Below are positions 11,641-23,647 of a DNA stretch of 64,000 nucleotides, piece after piece. Source of the DNA: Heterobasidion occidentale (lineage: Eukaryota > Basidiomycota > Agaricomycetes > Russulales > Bondarzewiaceae); assembly GCA_039111635.1 (NCBI GenBank), contig JBCAQO010000014.1, positions 2,728,001 through 2,792,000 of the forward strand. The letters run 5' to 3'. The notes beneath the pieces are model-generated. The model saw only the letters and a program-made list of their open reading frames with translations. It ran no database searches and had not been told where the DNA came from. Position 1 is the stretch's first letter. Each line of letters opens with the position of its first letter. The translations under genes and the position numbers were made by a program.

Positions 11641-11659
11641 TTAGTTAGATTTATGCTTA

Positions 11660-13110
11660 ACTATGGTTAATTTGGTGTGGAGCTTTTCCCTGATGTGGGT
11701 CAGTGTCTTTATCACATTTGCATGGATAATGGTGCCAAGTTTGTCAAAAACCTATGAAAAGGCTGGTGTAAGGCAGATGGCATCATTCATGAAACTAGCA
11801 CACCATACTCACTTGCACAAAACAGTATTGCCAAGAGGGGAAACTAGACCTGGATGGAACATGTGCAGTGCATGATGCATAATAGCAGCATACTGACCCA
11901 GCTCTAGGCTAAGGCTCTTACAACCTTGGCCTACCTAAACAACATCCATAGTCTATGCAAAGGTGCCGGACGAGCACCGTACAAAGCTGCAGGACAAGAT
12001 GGTCAAGTACATTGTGGTAGGGTATCATGGCCAGACCTCCTACCATCTTTACAAGCCTTCCTCTAGCCAAGTCTTCCTCTCCCAGGATGTCATTTTTAAT
12101 GAAGGGTATGGCCACTGGTCTTGCCCTGTGCCTAGTATTGAGGGGAAAATGGAGGATGCAACAGTGGTCACAATGGTCAATGAGCTGGCAAAAGAAGACC
12201 TGAAAAATGAACCGGCACTAGTGTCACCACCAGCACCTAATCAGGATGTGCCGAGGACACCACCAAGGTCTATCACCCTCTTACCTCCAGATTCCCCACA
12301 TTGCTCCATGTACCTCATGAAACCCTTGCAAGCCTCTTTCTAGTTTCAAGAATACCAGGACTGCAAAGAGCAAGCACGCAAACAAGGCAATAGCTGAGCA
12401 GCTGACAAAACCACCACATACTTGGCCCATAATAAGGACTTGCTTGCAGACTTTGAACTCAGCAGTAACTTATCTCTCACTTTGCTCACAGAACCAGCTA
12501 ATGGCTCTCTTTCAAAGTCTATTGAAGAGGCTATAGAATGCCCAGAGCTATGTAGGGAGGCAATAGAAAAAGAACTCACCAAAATAAGAGAGTACAATGT
12601 CTAGACATTGTACCCTTGCCAAAGAGTGCCAAGCTTATAGACTACAAATGGGTCTTTACAAAGAAATTCAATGAGAATGGTTATATCACTGCACTCAAGA
12701 TGCAACTTGTCAGGAAGGGATATTTACAGCAACTTGGGGTCAATATTCTGTGGACCTCTGCCACTGTTGTCTGTCTTAAAACTGTCTGGACGGCCCTTGC
12801 CCTTGTAGCTATCCTAGACCTGGAACTATGGCAAGTTGATTTTAAGAGCACATTCTTAAATGCACCTATTGACTCCGACATCTACATGTAGCAGCCAGCT
12901 GGTTTTGAAGAGAACAAAAGGAGGACTGGGCATGCCACCTGAACAAGGCCATTTATGTGACAAAACAAGGTGGTAACAACTGGTGGCTCAAGCTAGATCA
13001 AGCCTACCAGTGCATATGGTATTCTTGCTTCTTTTCTGACCATTGTGCACAATCCAAGGCCACCGGGGTGGAGAAAACAATCATGCTGACACATACAGAC
13101 AATCATCGGG
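11660..13110 (+). pseudogene. Copia integrase C-terminal part and reverse transcriptase remnant
   Basis: Contains the integrase end, a DKMVKYIVVGYHGQTSYHLY stretch typical of the Copia integrase-RT linker (about 11990-12060), and RT beginning with YKWVFTKKF (about 12640) through QVDFKSTFLNAP (about 12830) to a KAIYVTKQG motif (about 12950). The catalytic aspartate of the first RT block is visible. Stops at 12602, 12888 and elsewhere break it, and it fades out near 13110 before the RNase H. Confidence 0.7.
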
Positions 13111-13745
13111 AAAATTACTTGGTACTGATTTTCCCTGTTGGAGTTGGTCAAGTGGTGACATATAGTCACGGCTTGGAAAGCCTGTTTCTACCTTTGTATA
13201 GTCTGATCAAGTATTCACCAGAAATTTACAAAAAGAGAAGCAAGATAAGACTAAAATAGATTCTGCAATCCATGACCAGAAAGATGAATTATAGCCGAAA
13301 TCTTACCAGGCATTGTCATATGTTCAAATAGCGATAACAACCGAGCATGATCTTGCAGTCCATGACCAGAAGCATGAATTATAGGTGAATTCTTACCAAG
13401 CATTGTCATATGTCAACGCATGATCAAGAAATAATTAGTGTACAGAGCGTGACCAAGAAGTAAATAGAGTACAACGGCAATCAGATTGTAGGGACAACTT
13501 GGATGGGAAGACGTGACATTTAGGTGTTCTTTTCAACGAAGACGATTGGCACCCAGAGACCATGATCGTTGGGGATATGCAAGGATGCCCATCGATCCTT
13601 TCCCCCTTTCCTGATGCACAAACACCGTCCGTCCTTTACATATACATGCACCTGGACGTGTTCTACTTTATCGTCTGACGTATGCATAGTGGACCTAAGG
13701 AGAGAGCACTATGAAAGAGAATCAAATAGCGAGTGAAATCCAAAC
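13111..13745. other. Intergenic, with a two-copy tandem duplication
   Basis: No gene is recognised. Two diverged copies of a segment of about 60 bp (near 13267-13325 and 13351-13410) share CCATGACCAGAA, ATGAATTATAG and CATTGTCATATGT in the same order. The rest shows no coding signal. Confidence 0.5.
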
Positions 13746-13964
13746 TCACCGAATGCACACAGCTCCTACATTGCGTAGGGCTTTGGGCCCAGTGTGGCGG
13801 AGAAACTCTCGGACAAGTGACTCTACCCTTGACTTCTCCTCCGTGTTTGCGCTATAGTGTTCCAAAAACGCCCACAAGACTGTCGGTTCCGATGCACGCT
13901 CTTTTCGCAGCGTCAGCAAGCACCTAGTACTAGTGGTTTCACTCCCATGGTCCAGTGAAAACAA
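13746..13964 (-). pseudogene. Host-gene exon of unknown function
   Basis: An open segment on the - strand ends at a good splice donor (GTGAGT at about 13754-13749) and has an AG acceptor about 170 bp upstream. The encoded helix-rich sequence (KERASEPTVLWAFLEHYS and following) looks like a real protein, but I do not recognise the family. No partner exons are evident nearby, so it is probably a gene fragment. Confidence 0.3.
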
Positions 13965-14679
13965 GAGATGCTCACCTCAAGCGAGTGTTTCTAACAAGCG
14001 TGATCATTAGCAACGCTAGTGCAGAACACAGCGTGCTGTGTGCTCACCTTGTCCCCCTCCTTCCCTTATGATAGCGTATCATATTAATTCTATGGTTGAC
14101 CGTGTTCAGAGGGTGTAGTAGTTGAGAATGTTTGTTGATGGAAGCTCTTGACAGAGTGCAGGTTGCGTGCAAACATTTGCATGTTTAGAGTTTAACGGTG
14201 GTGTTTGTTTGTATGCGCTTCTTTGATTTTCTCGCGACAGACAATGCAATTAGGGATATATTCCACACCGCTTGCAGTCTGCAAAACATATATCAGAGTG
14301 ATCAGTAAGTCACGATGCACGCTAATGGCTTATACTGTACAAATAAAAATCAGTAACGGCAATGCTCTGTACAGAACGCACGATACACAGTGAAGACTTG
14401 TAACAATGTCCCATTTTGACAGAGAAAGATTCTAATGTCACCAGTGCATCCGTATCTGTGAAGAATTCCTGATGACCTAGCAATTAGAGGTTTTAGATGA
14501 ATATTTTGTAAGTGTTATGTGTCGTGTGACCAGGAAATGCATCATAACACACCTGTCACATTGCGGCTATAGTCACGTCACTCGCATACGCTCAACACGC
14601 GCGCTCGTCCTCACTGTGGCCACAGTCCACACATCATTCCTCGACTGCCCTACTCCCCGCTCTCTTGTCGAATCCCTCT
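13965..14679. other. No gene recognised
   Basis: Mixed-composition DNA with only short random ORFs; no LTR, TIR or RNA signal seen. Confidence 0.4.
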
Positions 14680-14758
14680 GCAAGTTCCAGGAGCGTGGCT
14701 GACTCGCTCACACTCAGATAAGAGGCTCCTGCCTCTGTTCTCGCGTCGTTCCTGGGCC
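14680..14758 (+). repeat. 79-bp direct repeat, left copy
   Basis: Matches 19217-19295 at 68 of 79 positions without gaps. The two copies bracket the F-box and ABCG gene fragments. A CCCCGCTC..TTGTCG segment lies before this copy (about 14654-14670) but after the other (about 19302-19319), as in a circularly permuted tandem unit. Confidence 0.7.
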
Positions 14759-15067
14759 GCTAAAGGGTTCCAGCGAATACTGTATATGTGAAAATCTCCC
14801 CCCTACCTCAGTGCTTTGGTATCTAAATCGGGTCTTTGCAGTACATATTGTTGCGCCAGGAGCGCACGCCCGTATGCCGCTTGTTGACCGCATAGCAGCG
14901 CCAAAGATTCCAGTTAGCTTTGTTTGTGAGTATCTACTTGTACCTCACTAGAAGTCTTGGCTCAACCTGAAGTCTACGTGAAGAACTCGGAAAGTGTGGG
15001 CGATCTTTGTTCTCTCCAGGGAGAAAAAGGAGGATCAGAGATGGGATTTTCAAAATTTGGCTGGTAG

Positions 15068-15100
15068 CCTACTGCCTGCTGCCTGCTGCCTGCTGCCCTA
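15068..15100. repeat. CTGCCTG microsatellite
   Basis: About four tandem CTGCCTG-type units, in the - strand 3' flank of the F-box-like remnant. Confidence 0.6.
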
Positions 15101-15149
15101 GGCTGCCCTGTCCTGTCACAAAGCCCGGGCACGGACGACTCAAGAGAAC

Positions 15150-16080
15150 CGCCCGCGCAGCGCGACCATGACTCACACAGTCTTGCGTATACCGCGCAGC
15201 TCCCATTCCTCAAGCAGAACGCGCTCTAGCGCAGCCTCCCACAGCGACCCCGCACAGTGCGCAAGCAGCGCCACAAACTCTGCCGCGGGTCACGCTACCC
15301 CGCGCATGCTGCCCACAGGCCCGCACACGCGCGGCGCCTCAAGCACGGGGGCCCGCAGCGCATCAAACACCGCGCCGTCGACCGCCATGGCGGAGCTGGC
15401 ACTGAGGACGGCGTCCACGTCGAGGTGCAGCACCCATAGGTGTGGCAGGTGCACTGCCAGCGCAGGCGTGCGGAGCGCGTCTGAGAAGGAGTGGAGGTAG
15501 ACTGTGCAGGAGACCAGGAGCGGGCAGGCATGGAGGATGGTGAGGACGTCGGTGTTGTGCACTTTTGTCCACCGCGAGTGCACAGGGACGTGCGGTGTGT
15601 GCCAACGGAGGGTCAGTTCCATCAGCTTGGCCCAGGGTATGTCGAAGGACGATGCACGGAAGGCCACGTTGGTGAGGAGCGTGAAGGAGCGCAGGTGGGG
15701 CATGGAGCGGAACGTCTGCAGTATGGACAGCAGGGGAGACATGAACAACGACGCGGGGCTTGAACACGCGGTGATAGAGAGGCATTCGAGGTGTCTGGCA
15801 TCTCCATCAAGAAAGCACAGCTGCTCTTGCGCACCCTGGAAATCTTCCGCCCTTAGCAAAAGCGAGAAAGACGACAGGCGTGCGGTGAGGCCTTTGACAT
15901 GGCCTAGCGAGTATGTCGGCGCGATAATTTCCAGCCTGCACTCACTTGGCGGATCGAGTTTGTCAAAGGACAGAGCCAGGTGGAAGGGTGGGGGGCAGAG
16001 CGCAAAAGCCAGGATCCAATGGTATTGGCAGTGGTGCGCATACTCTCACGGGATGTCATGCAGGACCGCATACTCGTCAG
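15150..16080 (-). pseudogene. F-box/leucine-rich-repeat-like protein fragment
   Basis: The main open segment (15859-15290) encodes leucine-rich strands (LRSFTLLTNVAFR, LVSCTVYLHSFSDAL, LWVLHLDVDAV) of the kind seen in the C-terminal half of the many fungal F-box/LRR proteins, which pick substrates for SCF ubiquitin ligases. The frame continues past a single TGA (about 15287) to about 15170; that stop fits a CpG to TpG change of CGA. An upstream piece (about 15904-16050) seems to belong, but no F-box is seen. It abuts the truncated end of the ABCG remnant on the same strand. Confidence 0.5.
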
Positions 16081-16089
16081 CTTGGAAAA

Positions 16090-19000
16090 CAGATGCAAAC
16101 TCACCTTGGAGGAGAAGTACGTGAACAACAAATAGTAGCTATTTGACCTACATAAGCTCCATGTCAGAGACCCTGCCAACTCAAGAGAAGAACTGTGCGC
16201 ACCGCTCCCGCATGAAGAGGATCCTCTCATTTGCAAACAGGCCAACGCTAGACAGGCACGAGAAACCAAACAGCGCCAACATGAAGAAAAACGCGCCTGC
16301 ACCCAATGGGCATGGTAAGCATAACACAAAATTTGAAGCAGAGCGCAAAGCCGACGTACCCAGACTATTCTGGAACCCTCCAATATCATTCAACATGTTC
16401 TGGTAGAACAGCCCACGAATCACTGTCACCCCAAAAGAAATCATAATCAACAATCAGCGCCAACAAACTAGCAAGAAAATATACATGCACAAGCGAGCGC
16501 AATTGAGGCTGTATAATGCACAGTCAGCAGCGCCAGGTCCCGATACAGGTTCTTGAACGCCCTCCCGCTCAGAATCCCGAACTGCGTCGTCCAGCTCACC
16601 CGCTTCCGCCCACACAACAGCCCGCTCTCCACCACAATGTCGCGCATCTCCCTGCCCGCAACCTCCTCGCCGTGTGCGCGTGCGACATCCTCGATCTCGC
16701 TCTTCATTGCCGCTGCAACCGTGCTCGCGGCGTGTCGCCAGGGCCATGTGATGACATGAAGGAGATGGCCTCAAGGAGCTGCGACGTCTTGCGCTTTAGG
16801 AATCCGTCCGAGGCCGCATCCGAGGCAGGGCACTGCTGGGCCTGGGGCTCTGTCACGTCTTCCGTGGTGCCTGCGGAGGGGTGCACCATCGTAGGCGTGA
16901 GCGGTCCTCGTTCCTCGTCCCTGAATGGTGCGTCGCCTACAGGCGAAGGGGCTTCCATGGTCAAGGTTGTCGTAGACGAGCCCTCTGTGCTGTGCGACTC
17001 TGGGTCCGCCTGCATCGTGAGATCGACTGTCCAGACGCAAAAGCACGTCAGCTGTCGCATCAAAAGACCGAACTATGTTAGGTGAATTGTCACTCACTCA
17101 GGAAGTCCGCGATGTTGAATCCAGGCGGACACAAGTGCCCGATCTTGCTGAAGTACGTGTGGCACTTGGCCATCATGCCCGAATGAGCGAGCTTGCCCCG
17201 CGCGAGGAGGATGAGCTGGTCAAACAGTGCGACAATATTGCTGCATGGCTGGTGGATGGTAAACACAATGTTGTGGTTGTATTCCCGCGCGAATGTGACG
17301 AGGCTCTTGACAATGTTGTACGCGTTGTATGCATCCAGACCTGACCTTGGCGCGGTCAGCGCTGTGTGGAGGGGGGCCTGATCTGGGAATGCTCACTGCT
17401 TGTAGGCTCATCTAAGAACAGGATAGACGGGCTTGTGACAAGCTTGCACGCAATCAATACCCGCCGCTTCTCACCCCCCGAGATGGATCTGCGACCTACA
17501 CGCACCCACGTCCACGTATCAGGCTTGCAATCACCATATGCAGAAGCAGAGACGCCGCACCCAAATCACCAACCCTCAGCTCGCTCATCATCTCCAGCGT
17601 CTGGGTACCGCTTCGCTTCCGTCCCCATTGCCCGTAGGAGTCGCAGCAGCACTGAGTTCTGCACCGTCTCGTACACCCTCAGCGTGCCCATCAGCGTGCC
17701 CTCCTGGTTCACGGAGCCCACCACGTCCCGGAACGCGTCATCATCGTCGAGCACGCGCCCGTTCACAAGCGCCGTCCCGCTCACGACCCCACGCTTGCGC
17801 TTGCGCGCGAGCAGGTCGAGCAGCATTGACTTGCCCGCACCCAACGCGCCCATGATTGCGGTGACTTGGCCGGGGAGCGCGATCCCCTGGATGTTGTTGA
17901 GCACGACGCACGTGCCGCCAAAGGGGCCGCCTGTAGCAGAGGTGGTCGAGGAGCTGTTGAGTGTGTAACGGAGGTCAGAGAAGTGGAGCGCAGCGGGGAC
18001 GTGGTCCATCATGAGCCACGCGGCCTCATCCTCGGGCAGGCGGATCGCACCAAAGTTGCTCTAGTGCGTGCAGCCCGCATACCATAGGACTATTCATGGA
18101 ATGTGAATGTGAATCGAGTGGAAGGGAGAGAGATGGACGTACTGGCTGAGGTCAGCACGACAAAGAATCCAGCGCCAGCGATGCTCAGTGCGACCCACTG
18201 CGTATTGTCGGGCTTAACGGGTTTCTAGACATAGGATGTACACATACGAGTCACCCACATCGCACCCACATTCCATCGCACCAAGCTTCAAATCAGAGGA
18301 AAGAAGAGCAGGACGGACAAGGAGGACTCACGATATACCCCAGCACCTGCGAATAGTGCAGGCACTCTCCCCCCTCGCACTGTATCCATCACCAAATATA
18401 TTGTTGATGAGCTGGTTCATTGCCGGCTCCTCAAACTTGCACCCAGCACCGGTCTTGCAGCTAAACGTCACAGGGCCCTTGATCTCTTCCATCAAAAAGT
18501 CCGAAATATCTATGCCGCATCGCATTACATTACCGCGCGTCAGCCATCCAACTTGCATAAAAGCGAGACAGAGGCAAGAAAAAGCACGTACCCACGCTCC
18601 CATCCTCTCCGCAGATGAACCTGTCTGGCACACAGCTGCACTTGATCTTCTCGCAGTTGTACAACGTTGTGTTGCTCTTGACCCCCACACGCACCTCTGT
18701 CTGGCACGTATCTCGTATCTAGCACACAGTAGAACGACTCGACCTGCGCAGGCCAAAACTGGAAGTCGCACGTGCCCGCGTGCGCGGCGCAGCTGAACAT
18801 TACTTGCGGCGGGCGGTCGGGGAGCATGTTGACAATCTTGTGGTCTGGTTTGCGGAGGGACAAAATGAGTGAGGCGATGAGGTGAAGAGGCTGGCTGGCA
18901 CGCACTGGTGACGTTGCAGAATTAATGGTTTGCAAAGACGGTGTGGCCGCCAGTATAACATGTCATGTTTGCAACTGTGCGTTTGCCCTCAGTCAGTGAC

Positions 19001-19216
19001 AATGCGATGCCGCCCGCCAGCAGGAACCTCTTGCATGCATTGTCCGATTTGCAGACTATATTGCCAAAACAGACAATGAGCGGGAAGGAAGAGGAGGAAG
19101 GTCAAGACAAGCAGTGGGAGGGTGGATGGAGGGGGCGTACCGTTGCAGTCGATACCACCCCAGCTTACACTTGCACTCTTTTCCTTCTTCGCGCAGATGG
19201 CATGCGTCGCCCATCC
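16090..19216 (-). pseudogene. ABCG-subfamily (ADP1-like) ABC transporter, truncated at both ends
   Basis: Read on the - strand, exons give an EGF-like cysteine-rich piece (about 19200-19140), a cysteine-rich ectodomain (about 18720-18400), one membrane helix (about 18220-18160), and an ABC domain with Walker A GALGAGKS (about 17835), signature ISGGEKRRV and Walker B ILFLDEP (about 17485-17415). The first part of the ABC2 membrane domain follows (WTTQFGILSGRAFKNLYRD near 16600, TYFSSK near 16095). Introns are short GT-AG. After TYFSSK the expected remaining transmembrane helices are absent and F-box-like sequence follows. Frame breaks are seen near 18392 and 19155. The 79-bp repeat starts where the N-terminus should continue. 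The intact family pumps lipids or drugs across membranes; this copy cannot. Confidence 0.75.
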
Positions 19217-19295
19217 GCAAGTCCCAGGAGCTTGGCCGACTTGCTCACGCTCGGATGAGAGGCTCCTGCCTCCGTCCTCAGGTCGTTCCTGGGCC
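19217..19295 (+). repeat. 79-bp direct repeat, right copy
   Basis: 86% identical to 14680-14758. It directly joins the first recognisable ABCG exon. Confidence 0.7.
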
Positions 19296-19427
19296 TCTCT
19301 GCTCCCCGCTCCCTTGTCGGCCTCCATTCCAGTAGAATCATGCCAGGGGTGTGGGGTGTTACTTTCCCAGCCCTCCCTGATTAAGAGATGTACATAGATG
19401 TGATTATCAAAGAATCGTGCAATAGAA

Positions 19428-22400
19428 TTATGAAAACACCATGTCCTCGGCATCAAACATTGTTGTGTCCTCATCTACACTTTCTGGATCTTCCATGGAT
19501 TCCTCTGAATCTGACACATCCTCCCATCCCTCTGTCTCACGATCTTCCAAGGCCAGCTCTGGGTCTTCTCTCTCCTCCATATCTGTATCCTGAAGATCGG
19601 GCACCCGTGTTGTGGGCTCTGGTTCCTCAAAAAATTCCAAGGGCCCTTGTCGTCCAGAAAGAATGACAGGAGTTGATCGTTCGTGGGCATAAATGTGCCC
19701 AATGCCCATACCCCAGTGATAACGCATCAGAATATCACGATTAGTAAACCTAGACATGAGACCGTGAGTTGGGCTTTTATATGCCGAGTATGATGTTCAC
19801 TCACCGATTCACATAGTAAGCCTTCCAGTCCTGTCCGTCCTTGGCACATCGGGAGAGACCCATCCCATCTGCATGCCAAGGACCTTTTGCAAACACTGGA
19901 ATAATGTGACATTCCCGGAGAACATCTACTGGGTCTAAAAATCCAAAGGAATCCTCCCTGTTCAAAGGGGGAAAGCGGAGACAATCTAATTCGCAAGTGT
20001 CCCAACCATCATCTGTTGCAGGCATGGTCTCATACCATCTGACCCATAAGAAGTCCATACGACAAGGGCAGTAATCCAACATGCCCGAGCCGGTGTAGAT
20101 AACATTTGCATGGTAAATTCCAAGGACTTGCGCATACCAAAAATGATGACTTGTTGCATCAGAATCCACGTTAGCCAACACCATGACATTGCTGCGAGAG
20201 TGACCTGGATGAATGTTGTCCTGTCCTTGTTGAACATCATAAGTCGTGTAATTAAAATGCGCTAACTTGTGCAAATAGAGCTTGTTGTGCTTGAAGAAGA
20301 TAAGATCACAGTCGTCCCGCTTTGTAAGGTCCCGGACTGGAATTTCAGTCCTCAAATACTCAGGAAGCGTAGCGGCTTCGACCTGTAACATAGTTTGTAC
20401 GTGCGGAAGAAGATGAGCCCTGAGCTTGGACAAGAATTCCCGAGGATCATAAGTGTCTGATAGTTTCACATGAGAAAATGATCAATGTACTTTTATGGCG
20501 GGATCTCCTGAATTTTGCTGTAAAAAGAGAGGAAGAACCACAGGGCACTTTTCTGTTTTGCCAATATGATACCGCTGTTTCAAATCCTTCGAGATGGACT
20601 CTTGTTTGCCATGTTTATAGAAAAGCTGGCGGATGCGAGTCTCACGTTGTTCGATCTGTGTGAGTTGCTTTGTATAATTTTTGCCGCTTGTACGCAAGAA
20701 ACTACCTTTGGGTCTAAGATGTTCACGTTCACCCTGTGAATGTGTCAATATTTGCAGGAAGCACGCAGAGAAAAACAGGCATGGACCGATTGAGAAGAAT
20801 ATGAATCTGTTGTCCCAAATTCTATAATAGATCGAACATAGTCACTAAGAGAGTGAATCTTGTAAGTTTCCAAATTGAATGAGTTGGGCTTTCTGGCTGT
20901 ATCTGCTGAACTGCTTGTGAGCACAGATGCAGGATGAGGAAGTTTGGCCATTTGATTTTGCTGGTGTCATTGTTGAGCAGCGCTCTCTTTTGCGAGCTCC
21001 CAAGTATTGAAAGCAGAGCATGTGTTGTTGACAAATTCTTGAAGACGCTCTCCCAAAACAGCGGTCAGCGTAGCTAAAAGGGAAAGGGTGTGATTGGTGT
21101 GCATTCAAAGTTTTGCCAGTCCATGCCAGTGAGTCAGCACAAACAAGATCTGGTGATTGTGTGGTTCAGGCAGGAGTCCTTCAAAGACGGGGATTGAACA
21201 CTGCAGCAGATCTCAGAACGAAAACACCAGTCAAGGAGAACTGATCCTACCTGTAGAAGGTCTTCATAGTCTTGGGCAGCCATCCTCTTCAATTCGGAAG
21301 CATTTCTAGATATACGTTTGATTGCATCTCTACCAAACAAAGGTACCTGTCAGTACCTGACAGAAGATTGAGCCACCTGGTCGTTGACGACGAGACTCTG
21401 CATACCTTCGGTCTAAGATGTGCTTTAGCCCTTCGTCCTCGCAATTGAGGATGCGGAGAAGGTGTATAAACAATGACTTCCACACGCCAAGCTCAATTTT
21501 GTGCAAGAGATTGACAACAAACATGTCAAACATGTTGAAACCAAGCGGTGCCAGTCTTTCCGAGAATGCATTCTAACTTGGATGTTCACGCCATAGAGCG
21601 AGAAACTCACTGTTGTTGGAACCAAAGATTCTGGCTTCAACAGCTTTTCTACGGCAGAACTGTTTACTGCAAAAATTTTGTAATAAATTATTTCCCGAGC
21701 AAGCGACACAACAACCCGACAGTGTTGGTCATCCACGCGAGCCAGTGACACCCGTTGTGCCATATCCTGAGGCATACCGATGTTATGCACCCGGGATAGA
21801 GGAATGAGGCAACATGGGCAAGGACAACCACCGAGATTTTGTATGCTGGCAAGAATGATCCTGGGACACATGATTGAGTGATGGGGTACTTCATGATATC
21901 AAAAAGGGGAAAAACAGACTTTTCAGGATAGTCAGCAGAGTAAGTGAATATTTGAGGATAGATACGTCATTTGACTCCATCACAACACTCAATGACAATG
22001 CCGTGCGCATAGGCATGCAGAAATTTGTTGTCAAGGAGTAGCCTCCATTGGGCCTGTAACATATCGTGCTGACAATGGGCCATGAAAGCGCTGTTGGGTC
22101 CCTTTCCTCCAATTCTTTCGGTAGCAAAATCCTTGAAAGCGTCCAGGAGCTATTTTGTTTCATCAGTGTCGTTCGTCTGTAGAATGGAAGCGATTTACCT
22201 TTTTGAAGTAAGCTATATGAGTGAAGGAACAACAAGATGGTTTACACTGGCAATACTTCAATTCATTGCCAAGTGCAAGATAGGCAGGCCACAGTTTGGC
22301 ATCGCCAAAGGTCAAAAGATGAGTGCCGTCTGATGCAAACATCAGCGCAGCAACAACTCTTTCAAGGCTACACTCTGGTTCTCCTGGACTTTCCTGCAGA

Positions 22401-23647
22401 GCGTTGTGTGCATCCAAAAAAGCCTCTGATGTGTAGGCTTCTCTGTGGACTTGTACTGCCTCTGGAGCACTACCAGGTTGGCATAGCAGTTTATATGGCT
22501 TGAGATGTAAGTGGGGAAAAGTTGTCGGGTTGGTGATCTTTTCCTTAATCACAGACACTAACCGTCGATGATGGAAACTTGTGACAACATAATCCTGCGC
22601 CCCATGTTGAAGACATTTCTTGTGGAACGGGATAGATATCTTGACGGTGTTGTGTATCCACCCATCCTCCTCTTGTTCGTCCCCCCAATTATCCTCATCC
22701 TGACCAGCCAGCTTGCAATCAATACTGCTCCATGGCATTTTTCTGACGTCCTCCGGGCGAAAATTGGGACTGCCGACGATGTCGATGAGATTTTTGAAAC
22801 TCAATTGAGATTTTCGTACTCCATCGTTCCAGTACCATTCACCGAAAAGAAATGACGAGCGATTGGGATAAGGATAGAATGACGGCGTAGAAGAAGACTC
22901 AGGGAGGGCATTCGAGTCATCCTGTGTTGACAAAGCAGGCTTTTCAGCGACTCGTTCGGGATCGTGTGCTAGAAAGTCAGTGGCATGATACTGACGAAAC
23001 AACCCAAAAATGTTTTGGAGAGACTTCAAGATCTGTTGCAAAGACTTTTGAATCACCTGAGGTGGATTGGAAGAGAGGGCTACGGTAGGAGGCAACTGCA
23101 TCGGAGTTATAGACACGGAAGAAGATGGCTCTGATAGTGACTGCAACTGAACGGGTAAAGCTGCCGGGGGCTGAGGCAACATGTCACAATACCGTTTAGG
23201 AAGCCTGGTATTTGCTCTACGAGGCCTGCGTTCTGCAAGAGAAAGGTTTGGGTCATCTTAATTTGCGGAGGACGACTGTGGAATAGACTGAAAACCTTAA
23301 GATACAGATGAGGGCAAAACTTTGAGATGTAAACTCACCTGTTGTACAGCTGGTGTAGGGACCTCTGTGATCGACAATGCTGGCTCCAAGACCTCCGCGA
23401 CCAACGGTGCTGTCTCCAAAGCTGCTCTGGATCCATCAGCATCTGTTCGACAATGTTTCTTTGCAGCCCACACTTCTTTGGCTTTTGCTAGCGCCTCAGA
23501 AAACCTTTTCTTGGTTTTCTGACATGTGCGCCTGTGGTAAGTGAGTGCCAATGGCAGCGAGAATAACCTTCCACAAACACAAGACTTGCTGAAAGCCATC
23601 GGCAATTTCATGAAAATCGTGTGGCCAGAGGAGGTCGAATGATACAA
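19428..23647 (-). CDS. Plavaka-type (CACTA-like) transposase, multi-exon
   Basis: The first exon (23647-23297) holds a CxC...H..C zinc-finger-like segment (CVCGRLFSLPLALTYHRRTC). Later segments show stretches I recognise from the abundant Agaricomycete Plavaka transposases: a long linker with SFKNLIDIVGSPNF (about 22800), a cysteine-rich CPCPCCLIP (about 21810), MFVVNLLHKIELGVWKSLF (about 21510), FGRDAIKRISRNASELKRMA (about 21320), DFLWVRWYE and FGFLDPVDVLRECHIIP (about 20050-19920), ending with RDILMRYHWGMGIGHIYAH (19757 onward, stop at 19428). It would cut and paste the element. Intron borders were not resolved, so I cannot say whether it is intact; the family assignment is from memory of the motifs. 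Confidence 0.6.

Larger units (their letters stand above)
8171..13110 (+). mobile_element. Decayed Ty1/Copia retrotransposon with nested insertions
   Basis: Fragments appear in Copia order on the + strand: Gag with zinc knuckle (8340-8740), aspartic protease region (8820-9235), GAG-pre-integrase and integrase (10490-10935 and about 11660-12345), then reverse transcriptase (12420-13110). Integrase before RT separates it from Gypsy. Neither of its own LTRs is recognisable. It is interrupted by an LTR-like segment (about 9240-10365), TIR element E2 (10366-10487) and TIR element E4 (10942 to about 11640). All frames are heavily broken. Confidence 0.75.

Noticed and set aside
13261..13417. Possible CRISPR-like or regulatory repeat
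   Set aside because: Only two diverged copies of a long segment, better explained as a simple tandem duplication.
15491..16124. + strand ORFs over the F-box-like remnant
   Set aside because: They mirror the - strand leucine-rich coding frame and have no recognisable protein features.
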